Notes under the pieces: model-generated | Seen by the model: the letters and a program-made list of their open reading frames with translations, nothing else | Told to the model about the DNA's origin: nothing | Databases searched by the model: none | Translations under genes and position numbers: made by a program | Part shown: positions 1 to 7,319 of the stretch, in pieces | How positions within the stretch are numbered: the stretch's first letter is position 1 | Layout: every line of letters begins with the position of its first letter | From: Scatomorpha merdigallinarum | GTDB lineage: Bacteria; Bacillota; Clostridia; Oscillospirales; Oscillospiraceae | DNA length: 22,828 nucleotides | Direction of reading: 5' to 3' | Assembly (NCBI GenBank): GCA_018710885.1 | Contig: DVJA01000004.1 | Span: 1-22,828, forward strand

Positions 1-714
1 GACTATCCGCGCCTGGTAGGGGCTCTCGGCGGTAATATCGCCCGCAGGCATATAATCGGCATCGTCATAGGCAGCCTGCTCGCCGCCGGCGGCGTCGTAG
101 TCGCAGTAATAGGCGTCGTTGCCGCGCGAATCGTACTTGCGGTACTCGTAGAGTCCGGTGGAGCCCGGCATGAGCCGCTGCACGCCGTTTCCGGCCACGG
201 CCGCCACGCTCACGGCGCAGAAGCCGTTGAAGTCCGAGTCGTACACGTCGAGCTTACAGCTCCGGCACTCGGGCAGCACATTCACGCCGTAGAGCCAGTC
301 GTTAAACGTGCAGTTTTCCACCGCCAGCACCCAGCCGCGCCCGGACGCGAGTGTGAGCGCGCTGCTCTGTCCCTCGACGGCGTTGAAGCGGATACGCTGC
401 ACGTCCACACGGTAGCCGCGCGCGTCACCGGCGAGGTCGTAGACTATGGCGCCGTTGAACTCGGTGTAGCCCGCACCACCGGCGGGTATGCTCCCGCGCA
501 GGTTGACGGCCTTATCTATAGTGAGCACCCCGCCCTCGGGCGCATATTCGCCCGCGGCAAGCACGACAGTGTCGCCGGGCTCAGCGGCATCTATAGCCGC
601 CGTGAGCTCGTCCATATTAGTCACGGTCACGCCCTCCGACGCTGCGAAGGCCAAAACAGGCGCACAGCTCACAAGCAGTGCAAGGCACAGCAAGGCTGAT
701 ATGAGTTTTTTCAT
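1..714 (-). CDS. Secreted beta-helix-like surface protein, C-terminus cut by window edge
   Basis: The gene starts at ATG 714 and stays open for 238 codons to the window edge, so its end is not seen. A good ribosome site, GGGAGGGG, lies just upstream. Residues 1-25 form a signal peptide (MKK start, hydrophobic core, VLAFA near the expected cleavage site). The mature start has the pattern of right-handed parallel beta-helix (pectate-lyase-like) proteins: a segment about assigning an index to a residue ladder, then AAEPGDTVVLAAGEY and VLTIDKAVNLRG around residues 42-70. No catalytic residues can be named. The signal peptide also carries L-V-S-C at residues 14-17, which fits a lipobox, so it could be a lipoprotein instead. 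It lies downstream of the SLH protein gene, which has a similar signal peptide, but a terminator separates them. Function of the protein is unknown. Confidence 0.8.
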   Translation of the reverse strand, partial: MKKLISALLCLALLVSCAPVLAFAASEGVTVTNMDELTAAIDAAEPGDTVVLAAGEYAPEGGVLTIDKAVNLRGSIPAGGAGYTEFNGAIVYDLAGDARGYRVDVQRIRFNAVEGQSSALTLASGRGWVLAVENCTFNDWLYGVNVLPECRSCKLDVYDSDFNGFCAVSVAAVAGNGVQRLMPGSTGLYEYRKYDSRGNDAYYCDYDAAGGEQAAYDDADYMPAGDITAESPYQARIV

Positions 715-780
715 TAGGGACCCCTCCCGTCAATAGATACGTATTAGACGGCTGTGTTTGATTTAAGTTCCTGTACATGC

Positions 781-812
781 AAAAAAGAGACCGCCCGGAG
801 GCGGCCTCTTTG
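781..812 (-). terminator. Rho-independent terminator of the SLH protein gene
   Basis: Read on the minus strand, an 11-pair stem (AAGAGGCCGCC pairing with GGCGGTCTCTT, one G-T wobble) is followed directly by a run of six T. It begins about 12 bases after the stop codon of the SLH gene, so it should end that transcript before the next signal-peptide gene. Confidence 0.9.
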
Positions 813-824
813 GGAGTTATGGGC

Positions 825-2849
825 TTAATCCACGTACTCGTTGCAGAAGCGCATCAGCATCGCGGCGAGCTGGGCGCGGGTAGCGCCGCCCTGCGGGGTG
901 AGGTAGCCGCTGCTGGTGCCGTCAATTATGCCGGTGCCGCAAGCCCACTGCATGGCGCTGTAGGCGTAGTCACTGACCTGGTTGACGTCGTTGTAGCTGA
1001 GGATGTTGGTGTTCTCACCGACGCTCACGTTGTAGCCCTTGAAGCGGGCGTAACGGTAGAGCATGGTGGCCAGCTCCTCACGGGTGACGGCAGCGTTCGG
1101 ATCGAACGTGCTGGCCGTGCGGCCCTCGACTATGCCACGGTCAGCCGCCCAGTTGACGGCGGTGGCATACCAGGCGCCGGAGGCGACGTCGGTGAAGCCG
1201 GCCGAACCGCTCACGCTCGGGCTGCCGGACATGCGGTAGAGAATCTGCACTACCATCGCGCGGCTGGTGGCGGCGTTGGGGGCGAACTCAGTGTCGGTCA
1301 CGCCCTCCATGAGCCCGTTGAAGTAAACGTAGCTCACGGCCTCGTAGTACCAGTCGGCGAGCCGGATGTCGGTAAACGGCGTGACGTGACGCGAGAAGCT
1401 GGCGTCAACGGTCACACGGGTGCCCGGCATCTCGAAGCGATAGTAGTTCTCGCGCACGCGCTCGACCTTGACGGTGGAGCCGTTGGGCTTGGTCACCGTG
1501 ATGCCGGTGAGCACATAGCCGACGTCCGGGTCAACAGTTATGTAAACCCAGTCGCCCTCCTCCGCGCGAGTCTTGTCGACGCTTATATCGCCGTGCGTGG
1601 TGTCCTCCACGTAGACACGGTAGTCGTCAACGCGCTCGTCGAGAGAGACATTGATAGTACGCGCAGCGTTGTCTACGCGGAACCAATCAGCCTCACCGAT
1701 GTAGCCGCCGTCGCGCACTTCGTAGTAGTAGTCGCCGTTAGGCAGCCAGTATACGCCATTGGACTCGTCGTCTACTATGTCGCCCCAGTAGTAGTTGTGC
1801 CAGTAGTCACCGTCGTACACGGTCACGCTGGCGCCGCTCGGCGAGGTGCGGAAACGGACATAGTTGTAGACGTTGCCCGTCGTGTTGCCCCTGATTTCGC
1901 CGTAGTTGTAAACGTCACCATTGACGGTGAGCGTACCGTTAACCCTCAGCGTAATACCAGAGTTAATGGTTAGCCTGACGTTTTCGCCTACTGTGCCACT
2001 ATTAATGGTGTCGTTCTTGAGAAGGGTGACTTCCTGAAGGGAAAGGGCATTATCATCAATAGCTTCCAATGCAGCAGACAGGCTGTCATAGTAAACGTTT
2101 CCGATAGCGGCAACACGCTCAACAGCAGGTGTCGGATTACTGGTGTAGCCGATCAATTTGCCAGCATTGTCATACACAGGTTCAAGCGATGTAACGACGT
2201 TGGGGCCGGAGCCTTCGGGATAGCTAGTATTAATCTTAATGCTATCTACCTTGCAGCTCGCAGGCACATTAACTGTACCAGCACCCTCAACGTAGATATC
2301 AACACCGCTGTTCTTCATGGTAACATTGTTCATGAACAAAGAACCATCATTAGTGGTAATGGTGCCGGATATAGTCAAGTCGTTAATGTTTACCGAATTG
2401 GCACCCGTCTCTATATTAGCGTATATTGTTGGGTTGTTTACACCGGTAATAACAACGTCACTGAGAGGCAATGTACCACGATAGGAAACATCTTTGTACA
2501 GCTTTATCGTACCAGGGTTAGTCCCATTTGTTGCCGCTTCAATGGCGTTATCAAGACTATGATACCACACATCGCCTATACTGGCGACATAGCCGTAGTA
2601 TTCATCCCAGTAGCCGCCCCAATGGCCGCCGTGCTGCAGCCACCACTCATAGGCGTCACGCTCATCCATGTCAAGGGACTTCCAATACTCGCTCCAGTCG
2701 TATCCGTCTTCGCCCACGTACCAGGCGGGATAGTCCGGGCCATAGACCCAATCGGACGAAGCGGCCGCGCCGTCATCGGCGAAGGCCATCATCGGTACCA
2801 TGCCTACCACGAGGCAGAGGGACAGCAAAACTGCCAAAAGTTTTTTCAT
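825..2849 (-). CDS. S-layer-like surface protein with three C-terminal SLH domains
   Basis: 674 residues. Residues 1-24 are a signal peptide ending MMAFA. Residues 34-88 are extremely rich in Trp and Tyr. Two copies of a surface-protein motif, IG(D/N)V(W/Y)Y.SL..A(I/L)EA, lie near residues 91-106 and 249-263, each followed by beta-strand repeats of the beta-helix type. Residues about 333-406 resemble a PEGA-like beta domain, and 410-486 a divergent InlB-type repeat ending in the typical Y-R-F-E-M-P-G...V-T-V-D-A-S-F. SLH domains span about 491-544, 551-605 and 618-673, each with the F-T-D-(I/V)...W-Y..A(V)...G-(I/L)-(M/V)-(E)-G pattern. Three SLH domains non-covalently anchor such proteins to pyruvylated secondary wall polymers. 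ATG 2849 is preceded by AAAGGAGGT. Base composition drops sharply over residues about 100-295 (see findings). The ligand or role beyond wall attachment is unknown. Confidence 0.93.
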   Translation of the reverse strand: MKKLLAVLLSLCLVVGMVPMMAFADDGAAASSDWVYGPDYPAWYVGEDGYDWSEYWKSLDMDERDAYEWWLQHGGHWGGYWDEYYGYVASIGDVWYHSLDNAIEAATNGTNPGTIKLYKDVSYRGTLPLSDVVITGVNNPTIYANIETGANSVNINDLTISGTITTNDGSLFMNNVTMKNSGVDIYVEGAGTVNVPASCKVDSIKINTSYPEGSGPNVVTSLEPVYDNAGKLIGYTSNPTPAVERVAAIGNVYYDSLSAALEAIDDNALSLQEVTLLKNDTINSGTVGENVRLTINSGITLRVNGTLTVNGDVYNYGEIRGNTTGNVYNYVRFRTSPSGASVTVYDGDYWHNYYWGDIVDDESNGVYWLPNGDYYYEVRDGGYIGEADWFRVDNAARTINVSLDERVDDYRVYVEDTTHGDISVDKTRAEEGDWVYITVDPDVGYVLTGITVTKPNGSTVKVERVRENYYRFEMPGTRVTVDASFSRHVTPFTDIRLADWYYEAVSYVYFNGLMEGVTDTEFAPNAATSRAMVVQILYRMSGSPSVSGSAGFTDVASGAWYATAVNWAADRGIVEGRTASTFDPNAAVTREELATMLYRYARFKGYNVSVGENTNILSYNDVNQVSDYAYSAMQWACGTGIIDGTSSGYLTPQGGATRAQLAAMLMRFCNEYVD

Positions 2850-3032
2850 TTTAAAATACCTCCTTTAATTGTTGTCCCGCATGTGGGACGTGCAGTACGC
2901 GCTTTTGTTCCAACGGCTTTCGCCAGTATTTCGCATTTAACACCACCTCTGCGTGTGTTTGCCGCCTGTTTGCGGCCAATTTTTGTCGAAATAGACAAAG
3001 TTATATTGCCTACTTTAACTCTGCTTTAACCG
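2850..3032 (-). promoter_or_regulatory. Long 5' leader of the SLH gene
   Basis: Given the promoter just upstream, transcription should start near 3026, leaving roughly 175 untranslated bases before the start codon at 2849. The leader has a small hairpin, GTCCC/GGGAC with a 6-base loop (2874-2889), a second one, TTGTC/GACAA, and a strong AAAGGAGGT ribosome site at 2858-2866. No gene and no riboswitch class that I recognise lies here. Confidence 0.5.
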
Positions 3033-3061
3033 ATTGTAGCATAAATTGCCTCGTGTTACAA
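3033..3061 (-). promoter_or_regulatory. SigA-type promoter of the SLH gene
   Basis: On the minus strand a -35 box TTGTAA (3056-3061) is separated by exactly 17 bases from a -10 box TACAAT (3033-3038). Both are close to the housekeeping consensus and point at the SLH gene. It lies after the terminator of the previous minus-strand gene, so the SLH gene is probably transcribed alone. Confidence 0.75.
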
Positions 3062-3092
3062 GTCGTTTGCGGCATTGTAATAGAGCTGAAAT

Positions 3093-3125
3093 AAAAAAGC
3101 CCGTCCGGCAAAAAGCCGGACGGGC
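3093..3125 (-). terminator. Rho-independent terminator after the zinc-ribbon protein gene
   Basis: A perfect 11-pair stem (GCCCGTCCGGC with its complement, 3099-3125, five-base loop) is followed on the minus strand by six T (3093-3098). It starts about 20 bases after the stop codon of the gene ending at 3147. Confidence 0.93.
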
Positions 3126-3146
3126 CGTGTCAGTCTGTTGTTCAGT

Positions 3147-3812
3147 TCAGCTTAGATTCGCTGCTACCATAGGCAGAGTGTCGCTTACGCCGAAGACAGA
3201 AACGGTAATGGTGCAGCTTCCGTTGCCAACCTGAGTGAGAGTGCAGGTTGTTCCGGTATCGCTCGGCGTCACGGTAATGACGCTCTCGTCGCTGCTGGAC
3301 CAGACTATATCACTGGGGTCTATCGTGGAAGTCTGCGGATAAATCATGACGCTTATGGTCAGCGTCTCGCCGGGTCCGTTCCAACGCGGGTCCATAGTGT
3401 AGCCCGTGTCTGTGGCGGCGGCGTTGTTGTAGTATATCGTCACGCTCTCGATGGTCGGCGTGGGCGTCGGCGGCGGGGTGGGTGTCGGCGTCGGGGGCGG
3501 CGCAGTTGTGCCGGTGACAGGCGGCACGGTGGTAACAGGCCCGCCCTGGGTGGAGCTGTTGAGGCTGATGCTGACCAGGACGACAACGGCAAGTATGACG
3601 GCGAGCAGGAGTATGCCGCCGAAAATGAGCTGCCAGCGCGCATTGCTCGCGGCGCGCTCGCCCGCGGCCGTCGAGGGGTCAGTGCTCGCGCTCGTGGCCG
3701 GGACGCGGTCGCTCTGCTTCACGCGGCGGGTGCCGCAGTACGGGCAGCGTCCTCTGAGGCCGGAGTATTGCCTTCCGCAGCGCCGGCAGGTTACACGTGG
3801 AATGAAACTCAT
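3147..3812 (-). CDS. Zinc-ribbon, single-span membrane protein with extracellular Ig-like domain
   Basis: 221 residues from ATG 3812. This start is chosen over the in-frame ATG at 3830 because GGAGGGG sits 5-7 bases before 3812, inside the would-be coding sequence of the longer form, which has no ribosome site. Residues 9-26 carry two Cys-x2-Cys pairs (C9, C12, C23, C26), a zinc ribbon presumably in the cytoplasm. One membrane span covers about 61-84. A Pro/Thr-rich linker (about 96-120) leads to a bacterial Ig-like domain of the BIG2 type (121-221) with the W-S-S-S-D-E-S-V core and a glycine-cysteine-threonine strand near the end. No enzyme motif is visible. It follows ypeB with a 95-base gap and ends at a strong terminator. 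I do not know its function; the architecture suggests a sensor or wall-associated protein. Confidence 0.85.
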   Translation of the reverse strand: MSFIPRVTCRRCGRQYSGLRGRCPYCGTRRVKQSDRVPATSASTDPSTAAGERAASNARWQLIFGGILLLAVILAVVVLVSISLNSSTQGGPVTTVPPVTGTTAPPPTPTPTPPPTPTPTIESVTIYYNNAAATDTGYTMDPRWNGPGETLTISVMIYPQTSTIDPSDIVWSSSDESVITVTPSDTGTTCTLTQVGNGSCTITVSVFGVSDTLPMVAANLS

Positions 3813-3832
3813 ATGAGCCCCTCCGTTCATGG

Positions 3833-3894
3833 AAAGAGTAATTTAAGCCAGTTGCACAGTCAGTGCATAAAAAGCTAACATAATATTACTCTTT
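3833..3894. repeat. Nested inverted repeat between ypeB and the zinc-ribbon gene
   Basis: Outer arms AAAGAGTAAT (3833-3842) and ATTACTCTTT (3885-3894) are perfect complements. Inside lies a second perfect dyad, TGCAC/GTGCA with a 5-base spacer (3853-3867). The piece is AT-rich compared with its neighbours. It fills most of the 95-base gap, so it may be a weak terminator, a leader structure of the downstream gene or a remnant of a small element. Confidence 0.5.
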
Positions 3895-3907
3895 TTCGAG
3901 CAATTCG

Positions 3908-5212
3908 TCAAGCCTGTGCCAGCTCTATTTTGACTTCTCTCCCCATTTGTGCGTCTACAAAGACGTCAACGCCTTCGCCGTCCCCATCGGAGCAGTTAAA
4001 TTCCCAGCAGAGCGCCTCGTCTCCCCCATCGGAGCGCGTGAGCACGAGCTGCACACTGTCTATGGTCAGCTCCGGATTTATCAGCGCCGCGGCGCTCTCC
4101 ATGTCCACTGCCGGGTCGGGCAATTCGCGCTGGGCGTGGTTGAGGATATAGCTCGCGGCGTTATAGGCACAGACCTCGCCCGTGGCCGCGTCCAGCGTCA
4201 CGGAGACGGTGTCCGGCAGGAGCAGCACTCCATTCTCCACGGGCGCAAACGTCAAGGCGCAGGCTCCGGGGTTCTCCGCGCTGCCCACAAGCTCGAACTC
4301 GCCGCCCAGCAGGCCGCTGAGGAACTCCGCGGCCTTGCTCTCGGCGCTCGCGGCGTCCAGATCACCCTCGAGCGAAGAGCAGTTGCCGGTCAGCGAGGCG
4401 ACTATACCGCCCATCTCCGTGACGTACACGCGGGACTGGTTCTCCTCGTCCCCATACTCAAAGCCGTAGCAGGGCACTTCCCCGCCCGTCAGGCCCGTGG
4501 GATTGAGCGCGCTGCGCTCGACTCCCAGGAACTCTGCCGCCTTGTCGCGCGCTACGCTCTCGCTCACTTCCTCGCCTCCGGCGAGCAGCGCGGCCTCGGT
4601 CTGGGCCGCTGAGTATTTGCCGTCGTACTCTATGCCCGGGAAATCGTCGAGGGCGGCGTCTAGCTGCACGAGCGCCGCGCCGACAGTGCCGTCGGCCTCG
4701 GAAAGCGTAGCGCCGTAGTCGTCAAGCGTGAGATCTCCCGCGTCAAGCGCGGCGAATATGCCGCCCGTCTCGAGCGAGATATTAGAAACGGCTTCACTGA
4801 GCGTGAGCAGGGTTTCGCGCTCTTCGTCCGTCATACTACGGCCCGAGGCCGTCTCTTTGGCCAAATACAGCGCGTAGTCCCCCGCGCCGTTGATATACTG
4901 CGAGAGCAGTTCGAGTTCATAGGTGGAGCCCGGCAGGCTGGCCAGTGCCGTGACGGCGCTCGCGGCGTTGGCGGCCGCCTTGGCGCAGAGCGTGGATTGC
5001 AGTGCGCTATCCGTGGCGTAATAGCTCTCGCGCATGGCCTCGTCGAGCTCCGAGAGCGCCCCGGCCAGCTCTCCCGCCGCCGCGCCGCCGTAGGCCGACG
5101 TGGACATCGCCGCGCTCTCGAGCTGGGAATCCAGCGTCCAGGCATACGCACCCACGCCGATTATAGTCAGCGCCATCACCGCAAATATCGCAATGGCAAG
5201 CGATTTCTTCAT
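3908..5212 (-). CDS. ypeB: Spore germination protein YpeB
   Basis: 434 residues from ATG 5212, close to the usual length of about 450. YpeB is needed for localisation and stability of the cortex-lytic enzyme SleB in spores of Bacillus. Residues 5-25 form an N-terminal membrane anchor. Residues about 30-190 are an Ala/Leu-rich helical domain, and the family signature F-P-G-I-E-Y-D-G-K-Y-S lies at 191-201. Three PepSY-like modules follow, about 215-275, 285-352 and 368-432. The start is chosen because GGAGGT lies 8 bases upstream; a longer frame from 5254 has no ribosome site. Unlike in Bacillus, sleB is not its neighbour here: upstream is a metabolic flavoenzyme and downstream a zinc-ribbon membrane protein. 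Its ribosome site is enclosed in a hairpin (5222-5249). Confidence 0.88.
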   Translation of the reverse strand: MKKSLAIAIFAVMALTIIGVGAYAWTLDSQLESAAMSTSAYGGAAAGELAGALSELDEAMRESYYATDSALQSTLCAKAAANAASAVTALASLPGSTYELELLSQYINGAGDYALYLAKETASGRSMTDEERETLLTLSEAVSNISLETGGIFAALDAGDLTLDDYGATLSEADGTVGAALVQLDAALDDFPGIEYDGKYSAAQTEAALLAGGEEVSESVARDKAAEFLGVERSALNPTGLTGGEVPCYGFEYGDEENQSRVYVTEMGGIVASLTGNCSSLEGDLDAASAESKAAEFLSGLLGGEFELVGSAENPGACALTFAPVENGVLLLPDTVSVTLDAATGEVCAYNAASYILNHAQRELPDPAVDMESAAALINPELTIDSVQLVLTRSDGGDEALCWEFNCSDGDGEGVDVFVDAQMGREVKIELAQA

Positions 5213-5215
5213 GTA

Positions 5216-5252
5216 AAAACACCTCCGGTGGTATTTTGACCACCGGAGGCGC
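5216..5252 (-). terminator. Terminator-like hairpin that also contains the ypeB ribosome site
   Basis: Arms at 5222-5231 and 5240-5249 are perfect 10-base complements with an 8-base loop; two G-T wobbles and a C-G pair can lengthen the stem to 13. On the minus strand the 3' arm is followed by TGTTTTTA, so it looks like the terminator of the upstream flavoenzyme operon. The same 3' arm ends in GGAGGT, the only ribosome site for ypeB, 8 bases before its ATG. Confidence 0.75.
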
Positions 5253-5282
5253 AAATAATTATTGGAAGTTTTGCTCGATTTT

Positions 5283-7268
5283 TTACAGCTTGCGCGCTAT
5301 TTCGAAGGCCTCAGAAACAGCAGTGCGAATGTTACCCACGGCTTTGCCGTCGCCGACCTCAAAGACCTCTATGCCCGAGTACATGAGCTCCTCGCGCATG
5401 CTCTCATTGGGATTGAGGCCGATGCAGAACACCACATCGTCCGCAGGCAAAGTTACACGCACTCCGTCTTTGCCTTCAATTACGGCGCCTTCGTCGTTGA
5501 CAGCGGCTATCTTGTGCCCAGTTTTTATGTCAACCTTATAGTAGGCAAGCAGGTCGCGCAGCATCATATCGACGGGCTGCGGCACAGCCGGGCCGGAGGA
5601 GAGTATGTCGTCCAGCGCCTCGACGATGGTGACCTGCTTGCCCTGATAACGGGCGAGGTCATATGCCAGTTCGCTGCCGGTGAGGCCGCCGCCGACTACG
5701 ACGACCCTGCCGCCGACGCTGCGCTTGTCCATAAGCACGTCGTAGCACACCACGGCCTTTTTGTGGTCCCAGCCCTCTACGAACTTGGGTACGAAGTGAT
5801 AGGAGCCTACGGCCAGGATGACGGTGTCAGCTCCGGAGTTCTTGAGGAAGTTGGCGTCTACGTGGCAGTTGAGGTGCACAGGCACGTTCAGGCGCTTGAG
5901 CTCGTTCTGATACCAGAGGTTGAGCCTGGCTATGCCGGTTTTGAAGGGGTGGCTGCCGGCCTCGTTGAGATGGCCGCCCATCACCGGCCCTGCCTCATAG
6001 ATCTCCACGTCGTGGCCGCGCAACTTGGCCGTGCGCGCGCACTCCATGCCAGCCACGCCCACGCCTACGACGATAACCTTCTTGGGGTTAGTGGCACGGT
6101 TGAGTTCGTAGCTGAACTCCTGGGCGGTGTTCGGATTCACGCTGCACTGGATGGAGCCGATGGCGAAGAGGCTTGCGATGCAGTTCTGGCAGGAGATGCA
6201 GGGCCTGATACGCTCGGGCGTGCCCATTTCCAGCTTCTTGGCAAAGGCCGGGTCGGCCAGGGAGCCGCGCGCGAGGGCCACGCCGTCAGTTGCGCCGGAG
6301 GCCACGGCCTCCTCGGCCACGTCGGGGTCATCCATCTTGCCCGCTATAAATACGGGTATGTTCACCGCCGCCTTGACCGCGCGGGAGAGCTCGAGGTTGT
6401 AGCCATAGGGCTGGTAATAGGGCGGGCAGGCGTAGTAGAAGCTGTCGTATGTACCGCTGTTGCAGTTGAGCATGTCGTAGCCGTAGCTCTCCAGCTTCCG
6501 GGCGATGGCCACGGCGTCCTCGACGGTGCGGCCGACCTCTTTTTCACCGAAGAGCGAGGGCTTGTTGAAGTCCTCCATCCACCATTTGAGGCCCATGCGT
6601 ATGCTGACGGGGTAGTCCTCGCCGCACTCGCGCTTGATGCCCTCGACTATCTTCTTGCATATCAGCAGCCTTCCGTCCAGGTCGCCGCCGTACTCGTCCG
6701 TGCGGTGGTTGGTGAATGGCTGGGCAAACTGGTCGAGCAGATAGCCCCAGTGCATGGCGTGGACCTCCACCCCGTCAAAGCCGCAGCTCTTGACGAACTT
6801 GGCGCACTCTATTTCCTGGGCTATTTTTTCCTCTATCTCCTCGCGGGTGAGCGTGGGGAGGATGCGCTTGGGGTCGTAGAGGTACGGCAGCGGCGAGGGC
6901 GTCTTCTCGGTGCGCATGCGGCCGTGGCCGGTGGAGAGCTGGATAAACACCTTGGTGCCGTAGGCGTGGATGCGGTCGAGGGTGGTGGCGGCCGCCTGCT
7001 TGAAGTGCTTGGGCGCGTAGAGCGGCGACACCGCGTCCTCGTGCGGGTCCTTGACATCGACCGTCATGTCGCTGGGGATGGCGCCGAGTGTAATGAGGCC
7101 GAAGCCGCCGCGAGCCCTCTCACACAGGTAGTCGGTCATATTAAAGCTGTACTCTCCCTTGTCAAGGTACATCACGAAACGCTCTCCGGCCGGTGAAACG
7201 GAAAGACGGTTTTTGAGAGTGATATTGCCCACTTTGAGCGGGCGCATCAAGTTGGGGTATGATTTCAT
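5283..7268 (-). CDS. Old Yellow Enzyme/Fe-S/FAD-type reductase (enoate or 2,4-dienoyl-CoA reductase family)
   Basis: 661 residues, the normal length for this three-part family. Residues 1-350 form the FMN-binding TIM barrel, with Q-L-S-T-G-H-G-R near 110-117 and the family motif G-F-D-G-V-E-V-H...Q-P-F-T-N-H-R-T-D-E-Y-G-G at 163-195. Cysteines 357, 360, 363 and 375 (C-x2-C-x2-C-x11-C) should hold a 4Fe-4S cluster. Two Rossmann signatures follow, GVGVAG (402-407) and GGGLTG (526-531), for FAD and NAD(P)H, and G-D-G...A-V-G-N-I-R-T-A (639-650) closes the FAD site. The family moves electrons from NAD(P)H through FAD and Fe-S to FMN and reduces activated C=C bonds, for example in cinnamate, enoates or dienoyl-CoA. 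Substrate cannot be read from sequence. ATG 7268 follows GGAGGT. It is the last gene of the TRAP operon, which suggests the imported compound is the substrate. Confidence 0.9.
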   Translation of the reverse strand: MKSYPNLMRPLKVGNITLKNRLSVSPAGERFVMYLDKGEYSFNMTDYLCERARGGFGLITLGAIPSDMTVDVKDPHEDAVSPLYAPKHFKQAAATTLDRIHAYGTKVFIQLSTGHGRMRTEKTPSPLPYLYDPKRILPTLTREEIEEKIAQEIECAKFVKSCGFDGVEVHAMHWGYLLDQFAQPFTNHRTDEYGGDLDGRLLICKKIVEGIKRECGEDYPVSIRMGLKWWMEDFNKPSLFGEKEVGRTVEDAVAIARKLESYGYDMLNCNSGTYDSFYYACPPYYQPYGYNLELSRAVKAAVNIPVFIAGKMDDPDVAEEAVASGATDGVALARGSLADPAFAKKLEMGTPERIRPCISCQNCIASLFAIGSIQCSVNPNTAQEFSYELNRATNPKKVIVVGVGVAGMECARTAKLRGHDVEIYEAGPVMGGHLNEAGSHPFKTGIARLNLWYQNELKRLNVPVHLNCHVDANFLKNSGADTVILAVGSYHFVPKFVEGWDHKKAVVCYDVLMDKRSVGGRVVVVGGGLTGSELAYDLARYQGKQVTIVEALDDILSSGPAVPQPVDMMLRDLLAYYKVDIKTGHKIAAVNDEGAVIEGKDGVRVTLPADDVVFCIGLNPNESMREELMYSGIEVFEVGDGKAVGNIRTAVSEAFEIARKL

Positions 7269-7319
7269 ATTGACCTCCGGATAAATCTTACTTCTTCTCT
7301 CTGGCAGGGCCTATTTGGC

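Noticed and set aside
777..1973. Long plus-strand open frame opposite the SLH gene
   Set aside because: It is antisense to a gene with clear domains, has repetitive Val/Ala/Gly/His content typical of the mirror of GC-rich codons, and no ribosome site.
2850..3026. Cyclic-di-GMP or other known riboswitch in the SLH leader
   Set aside because: Fragments such as GCAAAC and GCGAAAG look suggestive but are in the wrong order and without the expected paired stems.
5250..5283. SigG-type promoter directly before ypeB
   Set aside because: No match to both -35 and -10 elements at correct spacing was found in the short gap; the promoter may lie inside the upstream gene.
5262..7196. 644-codon plus-strand open frame opposite the flavoenzyme
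   Set aside because: The opposite strand carries the full OYE/Fe-S/FAD motif set; this frame shows no motifs and reflects third-position GC bias.
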